Below, piece after piece: positions 1 through 5,801 of a stretch of DNA of 5,801 nucleotides (its first letter is position 1; each line of letters opens with the position of its first letter). Below the pieces are notes generated by a model that was not told the DNA's origin, ran no database searches, and saw nothing but the letters and a program-made list of their open reading frames with translations. Origin of the DNA: Deltaproteobacteria bacterium (lineage in GTDB: Bacteria > Myxococcota_A > UBA796 > UBA2385); the NCBI GenBank assembly GCA_016845285.1, contig JAERSX010000068.1, forward strand, positions 1-5,801, in the 5' to 3' direction. A program made the translations under genes and the position numbers.

Positions 1-13
1 GACCCTCGTCCGC
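1..13 (-). promoter_or_regulatory. Possible ribosome-binding site for a gene beyond the left edge
   Basis: After the TGA at 14-16, the minus strand continues with GCGGACGAGGGTC to the window edge. The purine-rich GAGGG could serve a following gene of the same operon. No start codon is visible, and there is no hairpin or T-tract that would suggest termination. Confidence 0.25.
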
Positions 14-1918
14 TCACCCGCCGATGCCCCAGCCGAACACCAAGGCATCATCGGCATCGCGCCACTCGAGCGGGGTGAGCTCCAGGGGCGTGAACACCGA
101 CGGTGCCCCCGGGGTGGTCGCCCGGAAGGGCCAGGGCAAGGGATCGGACGGCGCGAGGCGCAGGCTGCCCGCGAAGACCTCGCTTCCTGGCGCCATCGAC
201 CGCGCGCGATCGCGCATGCCCGCATCGTCGCCCAGGGCACCGAGCCCCTCCAGGATGGCCTGCGTGCGCGCACTCAGTCGCGCTGCCGACCGCCCCTGGC
301 GACCGCCCTGCTTGCCCGCCTCCGCGAGCGGAGCGAGGAGGGCCCGCACGCGCGTGAGGGTGAGGACATGGGCCGCGCGCACGTCTCCATCCTCCCGCTC
401 GAGGCGCTGCACCAGCTGGTCGAGGAAGCGCATGGTCTCGCTCGGTCCGTCCCGCAGTCCGTCGCGGATGCCGGTGGCGAAGAGCCCGACATCGCCGGTC
501 GCCAGCGGCCGCAGCAGGGACAGGCGACGCTCCAGCGCGCCCCGCCCGAGCTGGTTCCGTAGACCGCGCTCGAAGGACGCCGCGTCGGCGAGGAAGGCCG
601 CGCGCCACATCAGATCTTCGAGCAGGACGGCATAGTCACGGCGGGGGACCAGGACCTGCAGGGTGACCAGCAGATCGTCCGAGAGCTCGAACTGGCCCGC
701 CACATAGGAGAGCCAGCGCCGGCTCAGCCCGGCCACGGTCTCGGAGTCGCGGGACTCGGGCGCGTGCTGGAGCGCATAGGCCATCGCCCGCAGCGCCTCG
801 GGAAGCTCTCCTCGCTCGAGGTGGCTCACGCCACGATGCAGGGCGATGACACCGCGCTCTCGAAAGCCCGAGTCTCGGTCGAGGGCCAGCAGTCCCTGGC
901 CGCGGTCTCCCGACCAGATCGGTGCCCGGGATGACGGCTCCTGGGCGGAGCCCACCCGCCCCAACCACTTCTCGACCTCCGTCCCGTCTCCCGCCAGGAT
1001 GAGGGCGTCGACGATTCCCAGCGCCACGCCATCGAGGGCCTCCTGGTCGCCTGTGAAGGCCAGGGCATGGTCGAACAGAAAGAGTCGGCGTTCCGGGCTG
1101 AGGGACATCCACTCCGTGGTCGACCACTGCACGCTCTGCCGCACGATGCGGGCCGACTCCGAGTCGAGCTCCAGGGTGGTCTTGGGGGCCTCTTCCCCGA
1201 TGGCGGCGACCGAGCCCCTCCCCAGCCCCAGCTGTCGTGCCTCCAGCGCGGCCTCTCGGGCCTCACGTCGGGCCTCTCGCTCTCCCAGAGACGCGAGCTG
1301 AAGGTGTAGATCGAAGCGACGGGCCTCGATGGCCGCGAGCCCCCGCACCCGATCGTCGGCCAGGGTGCTGCGTGCCTGATCCAGGAGGTGCAGCATGAGG
1401 CGTGCCACCACCTGGCGGTCGGAGAAGTCGGCGGTGACCAGCTCTCCGGCGTCGAGCAAGGCGAGTCGCGGCCGCAGACACGACCCGCGGTACAGCTGGA
1501 CGGCCTCCAGCTCGCCGGCACTGAGCACATCGTTGATGGCGACGATGCGCTGCTGGCGCCCCACCCCGAACGCATCGAAGGGCCGCGGTCGCTTCTGTTT
1601 CTGTCGGCGCCCCATGTTGCGGACCACCCAGTTGTGGAGCGCCAGGGGCCAGAGCCCCACCCCCTCGTCGTCGCGGGCATGGCCGTCCTGGCAGATCCCG
1701 AGGTCTCCGAGGGCCGCCCAGGTGATGGAGTGGAAGTCGGCATCGTGGGCAGACACGTGGCCCGTCTGGTCTTCGAGGGCGTTGCGCAGCAACCACAGCT
1801 GTACGGCCTCGCGGGATCGCCCCTCGCGAAGCGCCATGCGTGCGTTGTAGTAGACGAGGGTGTGATCGGTGGGCGCCGCTCCCTGTGCCAGGGCCACCAT
1901 CAGTGCCAACCCGATCAC
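14..1918 (-). CDS. Exported TPR-like helical protein, family unknown
   Basis: The product is 634 aa if it starts at GTG 1918, whose bases overlap the TGA of the barrel gene (GTGA). That start gives a short hydrophobic leader, MIGLALMVALAQGAAPT, with no basic residue but a plausible cleavage after ALA or AQG; a weak GGGGT lies 6 bases upstream. ATG 1900 would destroy the leader. The mature protein is nearly all helical. Residues 20-48 (ARMALREGRSREAVQLWLL) and 356-387 (HRGVSHLERGELPEALRAMAYAL region) fit TPR hairpins, with Gly and Ala at the expected places. Residues 212-230 form a highly charged Arg/Glu/Ala helix. The only cysteines are C76 and C147, which could pair in the periplasm. The C-terminus is Pro/Trp-rich and ends in FGWGIGG, a little like a short beta segment. 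TPR proteins usually scaffold protein complexes; here a periplasmic scaffold for the lipoprotein and barrel is a guess. I do not recognise the family. Confidence 0.85.
   Translation of the reverse strand: MIGLALMVALAQGAAPTDHTLVYYNARMALREGRSREAVQLWLLRNALEDQTGHVSAHDADFHSITWAALGDLGICQDGHARDDEGVGLWPLALHNWVVRNMGRRQKQKRPRPFDAFGVGRQQRIVAINDVLSAGELEAVQLYRGSCLRPRLALLDAGELVTADFSDRQVVARLMLHLLDQARSTLADDRVRGLAAIEARRFDLHLQLASLGEREARREAREAALEARQLGLGRGSVAAIGEEAPKTTLELDSESARIVRQSVQWSTTEWMSLSPERRLFLFDHALAFTGDQEALDGVALGIVDALILAGDGTEVEKWLGRVGSAQEPSSRAPIWSGDRGQGLLALDRDSGFRERGVIALHRGVSHLERGELPEALRAMAYALQHAPESRDSETVAGLSRRWLSYVAGQFELSDDLLVTLQVLVPRRDYAVLLEDLMWRAAFLADAASFERGLRNQLGRGALERRLSLLRPLATGDVGLFATGIRDGLRDGPSETMRFLDQLVQRLEREDGDVRAAHVLTLTRVRALLAPLAEAGKQGGRQGRSAARLSARTQAILEGLGALGDDAGMRDRARSMAPGSEVFAGSLRLAPSDPLPWPFRATTPGAPSVFTPLELTPLEWRDADDALVFGWGIGG
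1915..1918 (-). other. GTGA stop-start overlap coupling barrel and TPR-like genes
   Basis: On the minus strand these four bases are GTGA: the TGA ends the barrel gene and the GTG begins the TPR-like gene. This arrangement usually means translational coupling by ribosome re-initiation. The Shine-Dalgarno sequence upstream is weak (GGGGT at 1925-1929), which also fits dependence on the preceding gene. Confidence 0.7.
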
Positions 1919-2793
1919 AGGGCGACCCCGATGGAGAGGGACAGATCGGCCCAGAACAACAGCTCGGTCTCCGAGGCCACCGCCATGAGCGGCACCGCCA
2001 TCATGAGGCGCGGCGAGACGAACAGACCCTGCCGAAAGTAGAGATCGTTGCCGAAGCCCACCATCACGCCGTAGCGCCCACCATCCACCTGCATGGCCCG
2101 CAGGCGGCTCCCGTCGAGGTTCTCGAGCTCGGCCTCGGTCATGCCGGGCGAGAGCAGGGCACCGGCGATGGCGGAGGCCTTCATGCCCGCGAAGCCCTGC
2201 GGATACAACAGATAGCGCAGGCCCGCGTAGACGTTGAAGACCATCTCCACGGCGGGCACGTAGCGGGGTGCCGTCGTCACCAGACCCTCGGCCACGGGCA
2301 AGGCCACCGTGAAGTCCAGCTCCAGGCGCTGGGCGCGTCCGGGCTGGCGATAGGGCGTCAGGCTCAGCAACCGACTGCTCGGCGTGTCCCAGACCCACAC
2401 ATGGCTCAGGCCCAGCTCGTAGATGAGCCGTTCGTTGGGAAGGCGGACCATCCCTCCGGCCCGCAAGCTGTTGAAGTTGTTGAGCTCGAAGTAGTGGTTG
2501 CCCATGACGGCCAGGTGCACATCGGTGCGCCGCCAGTTGAAGGCCACGGGCCGCGAGGTGGTGCCGATGGAGCGCTCGGCCAACACACCGAAGGGCGTGC
2601 GGTAGGGCGACAGCGTGTCATCGAGCGGGGGGTCTTCGGGCGCCTCGTCGGTGTCCTCACCCTCGCCCTCACCGTCGGCAGACGTCGTCGCCTCCTCATC
2701 CGAGGGAGCCTCCTGGGCCGCGGCAGATCCCACCGCGAGCACCATCCACACAGCCAGGCCAAGCTCAGGGATCACTGGGGAATCCCGAGTCAC
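1915..2793 (-). CDS. Probable outer-membrane beta-barrel protein with acidic linker
   Basis: This 292 aa protein has a hydrophobic signal peptide (about residues 8-26) with likely cleavage near SAAAQ-EA. A very acidic, Gly/Pro/Thr-containing linker follows (about 28-59, including GEGEGEDTDEAPEDPP), then a domain (about 64-292) of short alternating amphipathic segments rich in aromatic residues, such as ELGLSHVWVWD and VFNVYAGLRYLLYP. It contains no Cys. The last stretch, FWADLSLSIGVAL, reads as a closing strand but ends in Leu, not the more usual Phe. This pattern is typical of small outer-membrane barrels; I cannot assign a named family. The start is uncertain. GTG at 2793 has GGAG four bases upstream and overlaps the lipoprotein gene by 29 bp. 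GTG at 2775 (overlap 11 bp) gives a cleaner signal peptide but a weaker GGGA site. ATG at 2745 would leave too short a signal. The stop overlaps the next start as GTGA. Confidence 0.85.
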   Translation of the reverse strand: MTRDSPVIPELGLAVWMVLAVGSAAAQEAPSDEEATTSADGEGEGEDTDEAPEDPPLDDTLSPYRTPFGVLAERSIGTTSRPVAFNWRRTDVHLAVMGNHYFELNNFNSLRAGGMVRLPNERLIYELGLSHVWVWDTPSSRLLSLTPYRQPGRAQRLELDFTVALPVAEGLVTTAPRYVPAVEMVFNVYAGLRYLLYPQGFAGMKASAIAGALLSPGMTEAELENLDGSRLRAMQVDGGRYGVMVGFGNDLYFRQGLFVSPRLMMAVPLMAVASETELLFWADLSLSIGVAL

Positions 2794-4843
2794 CCGGCTC
2801 CGGGTAGTCCGGCAGGTAGCAGGTCTGCCGGTACGTGTCCTTGAAGGTGTCCAACACGTGGTACACGCCAGCGGAGTCGAAGGTTGGGTGGTCGCAGAAG
2901 CGCCGACACTGGGTCAGCGCATCGCCGAGGGGAAAGGACTCCTGGGTCCACAGGACCGACCCCAGGTAGGACTCGCCTTCCTGGGCCACGCCGAAGGGAA
3001 TGGACAGTCCGAAGGCACTGACCGACGCCGCTGTGTAGACCTCGTACTCCATGTGCAGCAGGAAGGGGAAGTCCCAGAGCAACCCCAGCTCGTAGGTCGT
3101 CTCGCCGAAGGCCGCGTGCCAGTCACCGAGGTACTCGATGGGGAGCACCCCCAGGGCGGCTGCATCGCAGAACTCCTGGGAGACCGAGCCGCTCGCACAC
3201 TCCTGGATGAGCAGCGTCAGGAACTCCTCACTCCGCATGACCTCCGACTGGAAGACCACCAGCTGGTAGGTGTCGGGCGTGCAGTAGGAGAAGGCATCCG
3301 CCGGGGTGGTGCTGATGAGCTCGTCGTTGAGGAAGGTGGCCATGCCGTACTCGCCGAAGTCGACGTGATCGGCGGTGGTCGCGAACTCCGGCGTCCGGAA
3401 GCTGAGCTCGGTCACCTCACCGGCCTGGTTCTTCGAGTACGTGTCGATGAAGTCGAGGTACAGCTCACGCGAGGGCAGGATGGGCAGCGAGCCGAAGGTG
3501 AAGGGACCCAGCTCCAGGTCGGGATTCTCGGGCAGGATCGCACACGCTGCGGAGGAGGCGTCGAGCACCTGACCGGTGTCGAACAGATCGTAGATGGAGG
3601 CCGGGCACCACAGGGTGGTGGGTGAGAGCTCGTTGTCGGAGATGGCGTAGGTGTCGCTGTCGAAGACGAAGGCACCGGCGAGACGCGGCGAGGTCCGGTG
3701 GCGCTCGTCGGGGAGGATCTCGGACAGCGCCGCCTCCACGGCCTCGGCCACCCCCTCTTCGTCCTGGTGGAGCCCCACGACCAGCACCATGTCCGCCCCG
3801 TTGGCGCGCTCGGCCTCCACCGCGTCGGTCAGCTCCACCACCAGCTGGTTGACGAAGGATCCGTCCTTCCAGTCGTCGATGCAGGTGCGGGACAGGCTGC
3901 CGACCTGGAGCCGCTGGCGCTGCATCGACTCGTGATCTTCCGAGATGGTGTCGTTGCACGGCGCCAGGAAGAACGGAACGGGCGTGGCGTCACGCACCGG
4001 GCTCCTGAGCTCTGGGAACGCCGCACGCACCTCGGGGTTCTTGCGGGCCACCACGGCGACCTCGAACTCACCCGTCGCATCCCACACCGTGCCGTTCGCA
4101 CACACGGCCGAGTAGGACGAGGCGTCGATGGGCAGGTCGTCGTCGTTGAAGACGGCCCGCTCGTCGGTCTCGACAGCGGGCAGGCCAGCATCCACGAAGC
4201 CATCCGGGCAGACCGCTCCGTAGGCATAGGGATTGCCGGTGGAGGCCAGCTCGGCCGAGCCGTAGCGCTGCTCGGAGATGCGGAGGTCACGTCGCAGACC
4301 CAGCTCGGTGGCCTGCTCGTTGCGGCTGGTGGGGAACTTGTGCCGCCCACGCCACTGCACGCGCTGGTTCGACTCGTCGAAGACCCCGTAGAGCACGAAG
4401 CTTCGGTGGGAGTGGGCCGGACCGGTGTCCACCACATTGAAGACCGTCTCTGCGGGCAGGGCGAGCTCACCGTCCCGGTGGTAGAGGAGGCGGATCCCCA
4501 CCTCACGGGGCTCCTTGGCTACCTGCACACTCGTGCTGCCGCACAGCGAGAAGACGCCGCAGTCGACCGGCTCGTGGGTGTGGACCTCCGTGAGCTCGGA
4601 GATGGGGGTCCAGTCCACCCGCTCGTCATCGGTGGCGTAGGTGATCTCGATGATGCTCGGATCGCCGATGCCCTGCTCGGCGGTCACCTCGTAGAAGACG
4701 AACATCGTCTCCTCGCCCGCGAACCACGCCGCGTCCGCCAGCACGAAGCCCGCGTTCACGTCGTGAATGGGCACCTTGGAGCACGAGCCGAGCAGCAGCC
4801 CTGAGGCCGCGAGACAGGCGCCCAGCCGGCGGCTCAGTCCCAC
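2765..4843 (-). CDS. Large cysteine-rich outer-membrane lipoprotein, family unknown
   Basis: This 692 aa protein begins with a clear lipoprotein signal: n-region with R5 and R6, hydrophobic stretch 11-19, lipobox L18-G19-S20-C21. The mature chain would start at lipidated C21, followed by Ser-Lys, with no Asp at +2 to retain it in the inner membrane, so the outer membrane is the likely site. The GTG start at 4843 is preceded by AGGAG with a 5-base spacer. The mature part has 14 further Cys (95, 101, 212, 248, 296, 321, 413, 434, 521, 549, 559, 646, 650, 675), an even number that fits disulfides in the oxidising envelope. Residues 31-160 look beta-rich. Residues 331-395 alternate strands and helices (LVVELTDAVEAE, then ADMVLVVGL) like an alpha/beta fold. 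The chain is acidic and ends in a Pro/Asp/Gly-rich tail. I recognise no catalytic motif or family. Its position between the FliG-like and barrel genes suggests an envelope partner role, which is inference. Confidence 0.88.
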   Translation of the reverse strand: MGLSRRLGACLAASGLLLGSCSKVPIHDVNAGFVLADAAWFAGEETMFVFYEVTAEQGIGDPSIIEITYATDDERVDWTPISELTEVHTHEPVDCGVFSLCGSTSVQVAKEPREVGIRLLYHRDGELALPAETVFNVVDTGPAHSHRSFVLYGVFDESNQRVQWRGRHKFPTSRNEQATELGLRRDLRISEQRYGSAELASTGNPYAYGAVCPDGFVDAGLPAVETDERAVFNDDDLPIDASSYSAVCANGTVWDATGEFEVAVVARKNPEVRAAFPELRSPVRDATPVPFFLAPCNDTISEDHESMQRQRLQVGSLSRTCIDDWKDGSFVNQLVVELTDAVEAERANGADMVLVVGLHQDEEGVAEAVEAALSEILPDERHRTSPRLAGAFVFDSDTYAISDNELSPTTLWCPASIYDLFDTGQVLDASSAACAILPENPDLELGPFTFGSLPILPSRELYLDFIDTYSKNQAGEVTELSFRTPEFATTADHVDFGEYGMATFLNDELISTTPADAFSYCTPDTYQLVVFQSEVMRSEEFLTLLIQECASGSVSQEFCDAAALGVLPIEYLGDWHAAFGETTYELGLLWDFPFLLHMEYEVYTAASVSAFGLSIPFGVAQEGESYLGSVLWTQESFPLGDALTQCRRFCDHPTFDSAGVYHVLDTFKDTYRQTCYLPDYPEPGDSGFPSDP
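2798..2801 (-). promoter_or_regulatory. Candidate ribosome-binding site of the barrel gene
   Basis: The minus strand reads GGAG here, four bases before GTG 2793, inside the end of the lipoprotein gene. The spacing is shorter than usual. This supports the upstream start but does not exclude the GTG at 2775. Confidence 0.4.
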
Positions 4844-5801
4844 CCAGACTCCTGGGCAGAGACCACGTCCACGAAGGACAGGCCCGATCGGGCGAGCTGC
4901 CGCTGGAAGCCACCCGCCAGCTCCTGACGACCCCGCTCCGCCAGCCCGACCTGCTGAGCGCGCGACGGAAAGACCGAGGCCCCCTGCACCGAGAGCTGCA
5001 GCGAGGCCGGCACCCCGGAGAGGATCCGGACCCGCGTGCCGGCATCCACCAGGGACAGCCAGGCGGCGACCCGCTCCACATCCACCGCCAGCAGCAGGTC
5101 GGCACAGGCCTCTGCGCTCAGCGAGAAGAGCATGTCGGCCACGAAGATGCGGCGGGTCCAGGCCGGGAGGTTGCCCTGGAAGCGCTCGATGGCCTGGCCG
5201 AAGAGGGCCGCCCGCTGCGGAGCCGTGAGTCGGGCCAGGAGCACCGAGAGCGCCCCAGCGGCGTCGAAGGTGGTCCCGCGATCCGACACCTTGCCGAGCT
5301 CACCCACGTCGGGCATGGCCCCGTCGCCCCGAGCGGAGCGGAGCACCTGGAACAGAAAGGCCATCTCCCGCGGATCCATTCGGTTGGACCGCAACAGCTC
5401 GGCGCTCAGGCCGCCGATCTGCCGCGCCGTCAGCAGCCGCACCATCTCGTGCTGCTCCACTGCGGGCGCCAGGGCGAACACCAAGGCACTCACCCGAGCC
5501 GGCAGGCCGCCCATGAGCTGGACGAGCCCCGAGGCCCCGAAGTCTTCACCCAGGCTGCGCACCAGGTCGGCGTCGCTCTGGGCGCGCAGGGTGGCCGACA
5601 GGGAGTGCCGGTTCAGCGCCTCGAAGAACTCGTCATCAGGCGGCAGGGAGTCGGCATCGACACGCTCGAGGTAGTCGGCCAGCGCGAGCTTCTCGGCCGC
5701 CAGCTCCCCACCCTTGGGGAAGGCCCCGGGCAGGTGTTCGGGGAAGCGAAGCACCGCCTTGGCGAGCAGGGGCAGGTCGCCCGAGCGCAGGAGCTCACGG
5801 G
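4834..5801 (-). CDS. FliG-like helical protein, divergent (5' end outside window)
   Basis: The frame is open to the right edge, so the N-terminus is missing; 321 residues are visible, numbered here from the first complete codon at 5799. A GTG at 5754 is only an internal candidate start. The protein is almost wholly helical, with one Cys and no signal peptide or membrane segment, so probably cytoplasmic. Residues 71-124 follow the FliG middle-domain pattern, and 179-311 follow the FliG C-terminal domain. Residues 218-264 (beginning IFVADMLFSL, then LLLAVDVERV and RILSGV) line up without gaps to my remembered FliG consensus MFVFEDLLLLDDR..QRLLREVD...ILSNL. FliG is the rotor protein of the flagellar switch and is about 330-345 residues long. 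Here the EHPQ motif and the charged C-terminal residues are not conserved, so a true flagellar rotor role is doubtful. The helical repeats of MgtE N-terminal domains are the main alternative. Its stop overlaps the lipoprotein start by 10 bp. The reading frame is secure; the family call is moderate. Confidence 0.82.
   Translation of the reverse strand, partial: RELLRSGDLPLLAKAVLRFPEHLPGAFPKGGELAAEKLALADYLERVDADSLPPDDEFFEALNRHSLSATLRAQSDADLVRSLGEDFGASGLVQLMGGLPARVSALVFALAPAVEQHEMVRLLTARQIGGLSAELLRSNRMDPREMAFLFQVLRSARGDGAMPDVGELGKVSDRGTTFDAAGALSVLLARLTAPQRAALFGQAIERFQGNLPAWTRRIFVADMLFSLSAEACADLLLAVDVERVAAWLSLVDAGTRVRILSGVPASLQLSVQGASVFPSRAQQVGLAERGRQELAGGFQRQLARSGLSFVDVVSAQESGWD
4849..4853 (-). 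promoter_or_regulatory. Ribosome-binding site of the lipoprotein gene
   Basis: The minus strand reads AGGAG here, five bases before the GTG at 4843. It lies inside the 3' end of the FliG-like gene. It is the strongest Shine-Dalgarno match at any gene junction in the window, and it decides in favour of the GTG start. Confidence 0.75.

Noticed and set aside
34..47. 14-base direct repeat CGAACACCAAGGCA, also at 5475-5488
   Set aside because: Both copies encode the same short Ala-Leu-Val-Phe stretch with common codons in two different genes, and nothing flanks them. Most likely coincidence.
826..1743. Other minus-strand frames inside the four genes (also 636-1127, 3465-3959, 3829-4506)
   Set aside because: Off-frame translations of GC-rich genes, rich in Arg, Ser, Pro and Trp, with no ribosome-binding site or domain pattern.
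1919..2398. Upstream extension of the TPR-like frame to 2398 (794 aa)
   Set aside because: The added 160 residues are Arg/Gly-rich and overlap the barrel gene in another frame. The GTGA junction at 1918 followed by a leader peptide is a better start.
1840..2844. Long plus-strand open frame (334 codons)
   Set aside because: It lies opposite the barrel gene and the start of the TPR-like gene, spans their junction, and encodes a His/Gly/Gln/Arg-rich chain without domain pattern, as expected for the antisense of GC-rich coding DNA.
2615..3625. Plus-strand open frame (336 codons) across the barrel/lipoprotein junction
   Set aside because: It begins with a Ser-rich stretch that is the reverse of the acidic linker codons, and continues as antisense of the lipoprotein. 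No independent support.
3698..4804. Long plus-strand open frame (368 codons)
   Set aside because: Fully antisense to the lipoprotein gene, which has a lipobox and a ribosome-binding site. Its composition is His/Val/Gly/Arg-rich with no recognisable fold.
4814..4825. Second lipobox-like motif L7-G8-A9-C10 in the lipoprotein leader
   Set aside because: There is no hydrophobic core before it; the core lies after it and leads to C21, which is the credible lipidation site.
4834..5801. Naming the first gene fliG
   Set aside because: The fold pattern fits, but the EHPQ and charged-ridge residues are not conserved and no flagellar neighbour is visible, so a gene symbol would overstate the case.
1..5801. 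RNA genes, CRISPR arrays, insertion sequences, terminators
   Set aside because: No tRNA-like cloverleaf, spaced repeats, transposase, terminal inverted repeats or hairpin plus T-tract noticed by eye; the window is almost fully coding.

Overview
The window looks like part of one minus-strand transcription unit from a GC-rich Gram-negative bacterium. The codons are strongly G/C-ending, one protein carries a lipoprotein signal with a lipobox, and another looks like an outer-membrane beta-barrel. A member of the Myxococcota or a related deltaproteobacterial-type lineage is my best guess. That guess rests on overall style (GC-rich, large orphan lipoprotein, acidic-linker barrel protein) and not on any marker gene.

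Read in the direction of transcription (right to left), there are four genes with no intergenic space. (1) 5801-4834 is the 3' part of a cytoplasmic, all-helical protein resembling the flagellar switch protein FliG in its middle and C-terminal domains, but lacking the functional signature residues of that family. (2) 4843-2765 is a large (692 aa) lipoprotein with 14 cysteines beyond the lipidated one; I do not recognise its family. (3) 2793-1915 is a 292 aa secreted protein with an acidic linker and a probable outer-membrane beta-barrel. (4) 1918-14 is a 634 aa exported helical protein with TPR-like hairpins; its family is also unrecognised. The last 13 bases (13-1) follow the stop of gene 4 and hold only a possible ribosome-binding site for a further gene.

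Genes 2, 3 and 4 all appear to start with GTG and overlap the preceding stop codon (10 bp, 29 or 11 bp, and 4 bp), so the four products are probably translationally coupled and made together. Their predicted locations run from cytoplasm (FliG-like), through periplasm (TPR-like), to the outer membrane (lipoprotein, barrel). This suggests a multi-compartment envelope assembly, but no flagellar, secretion or gliding-motility gene that I can name is present, so any shared machine is inference. I found no RNA gene, CRISPR array, mobile element, promoter or terminator, and no credible plus-strand gene.
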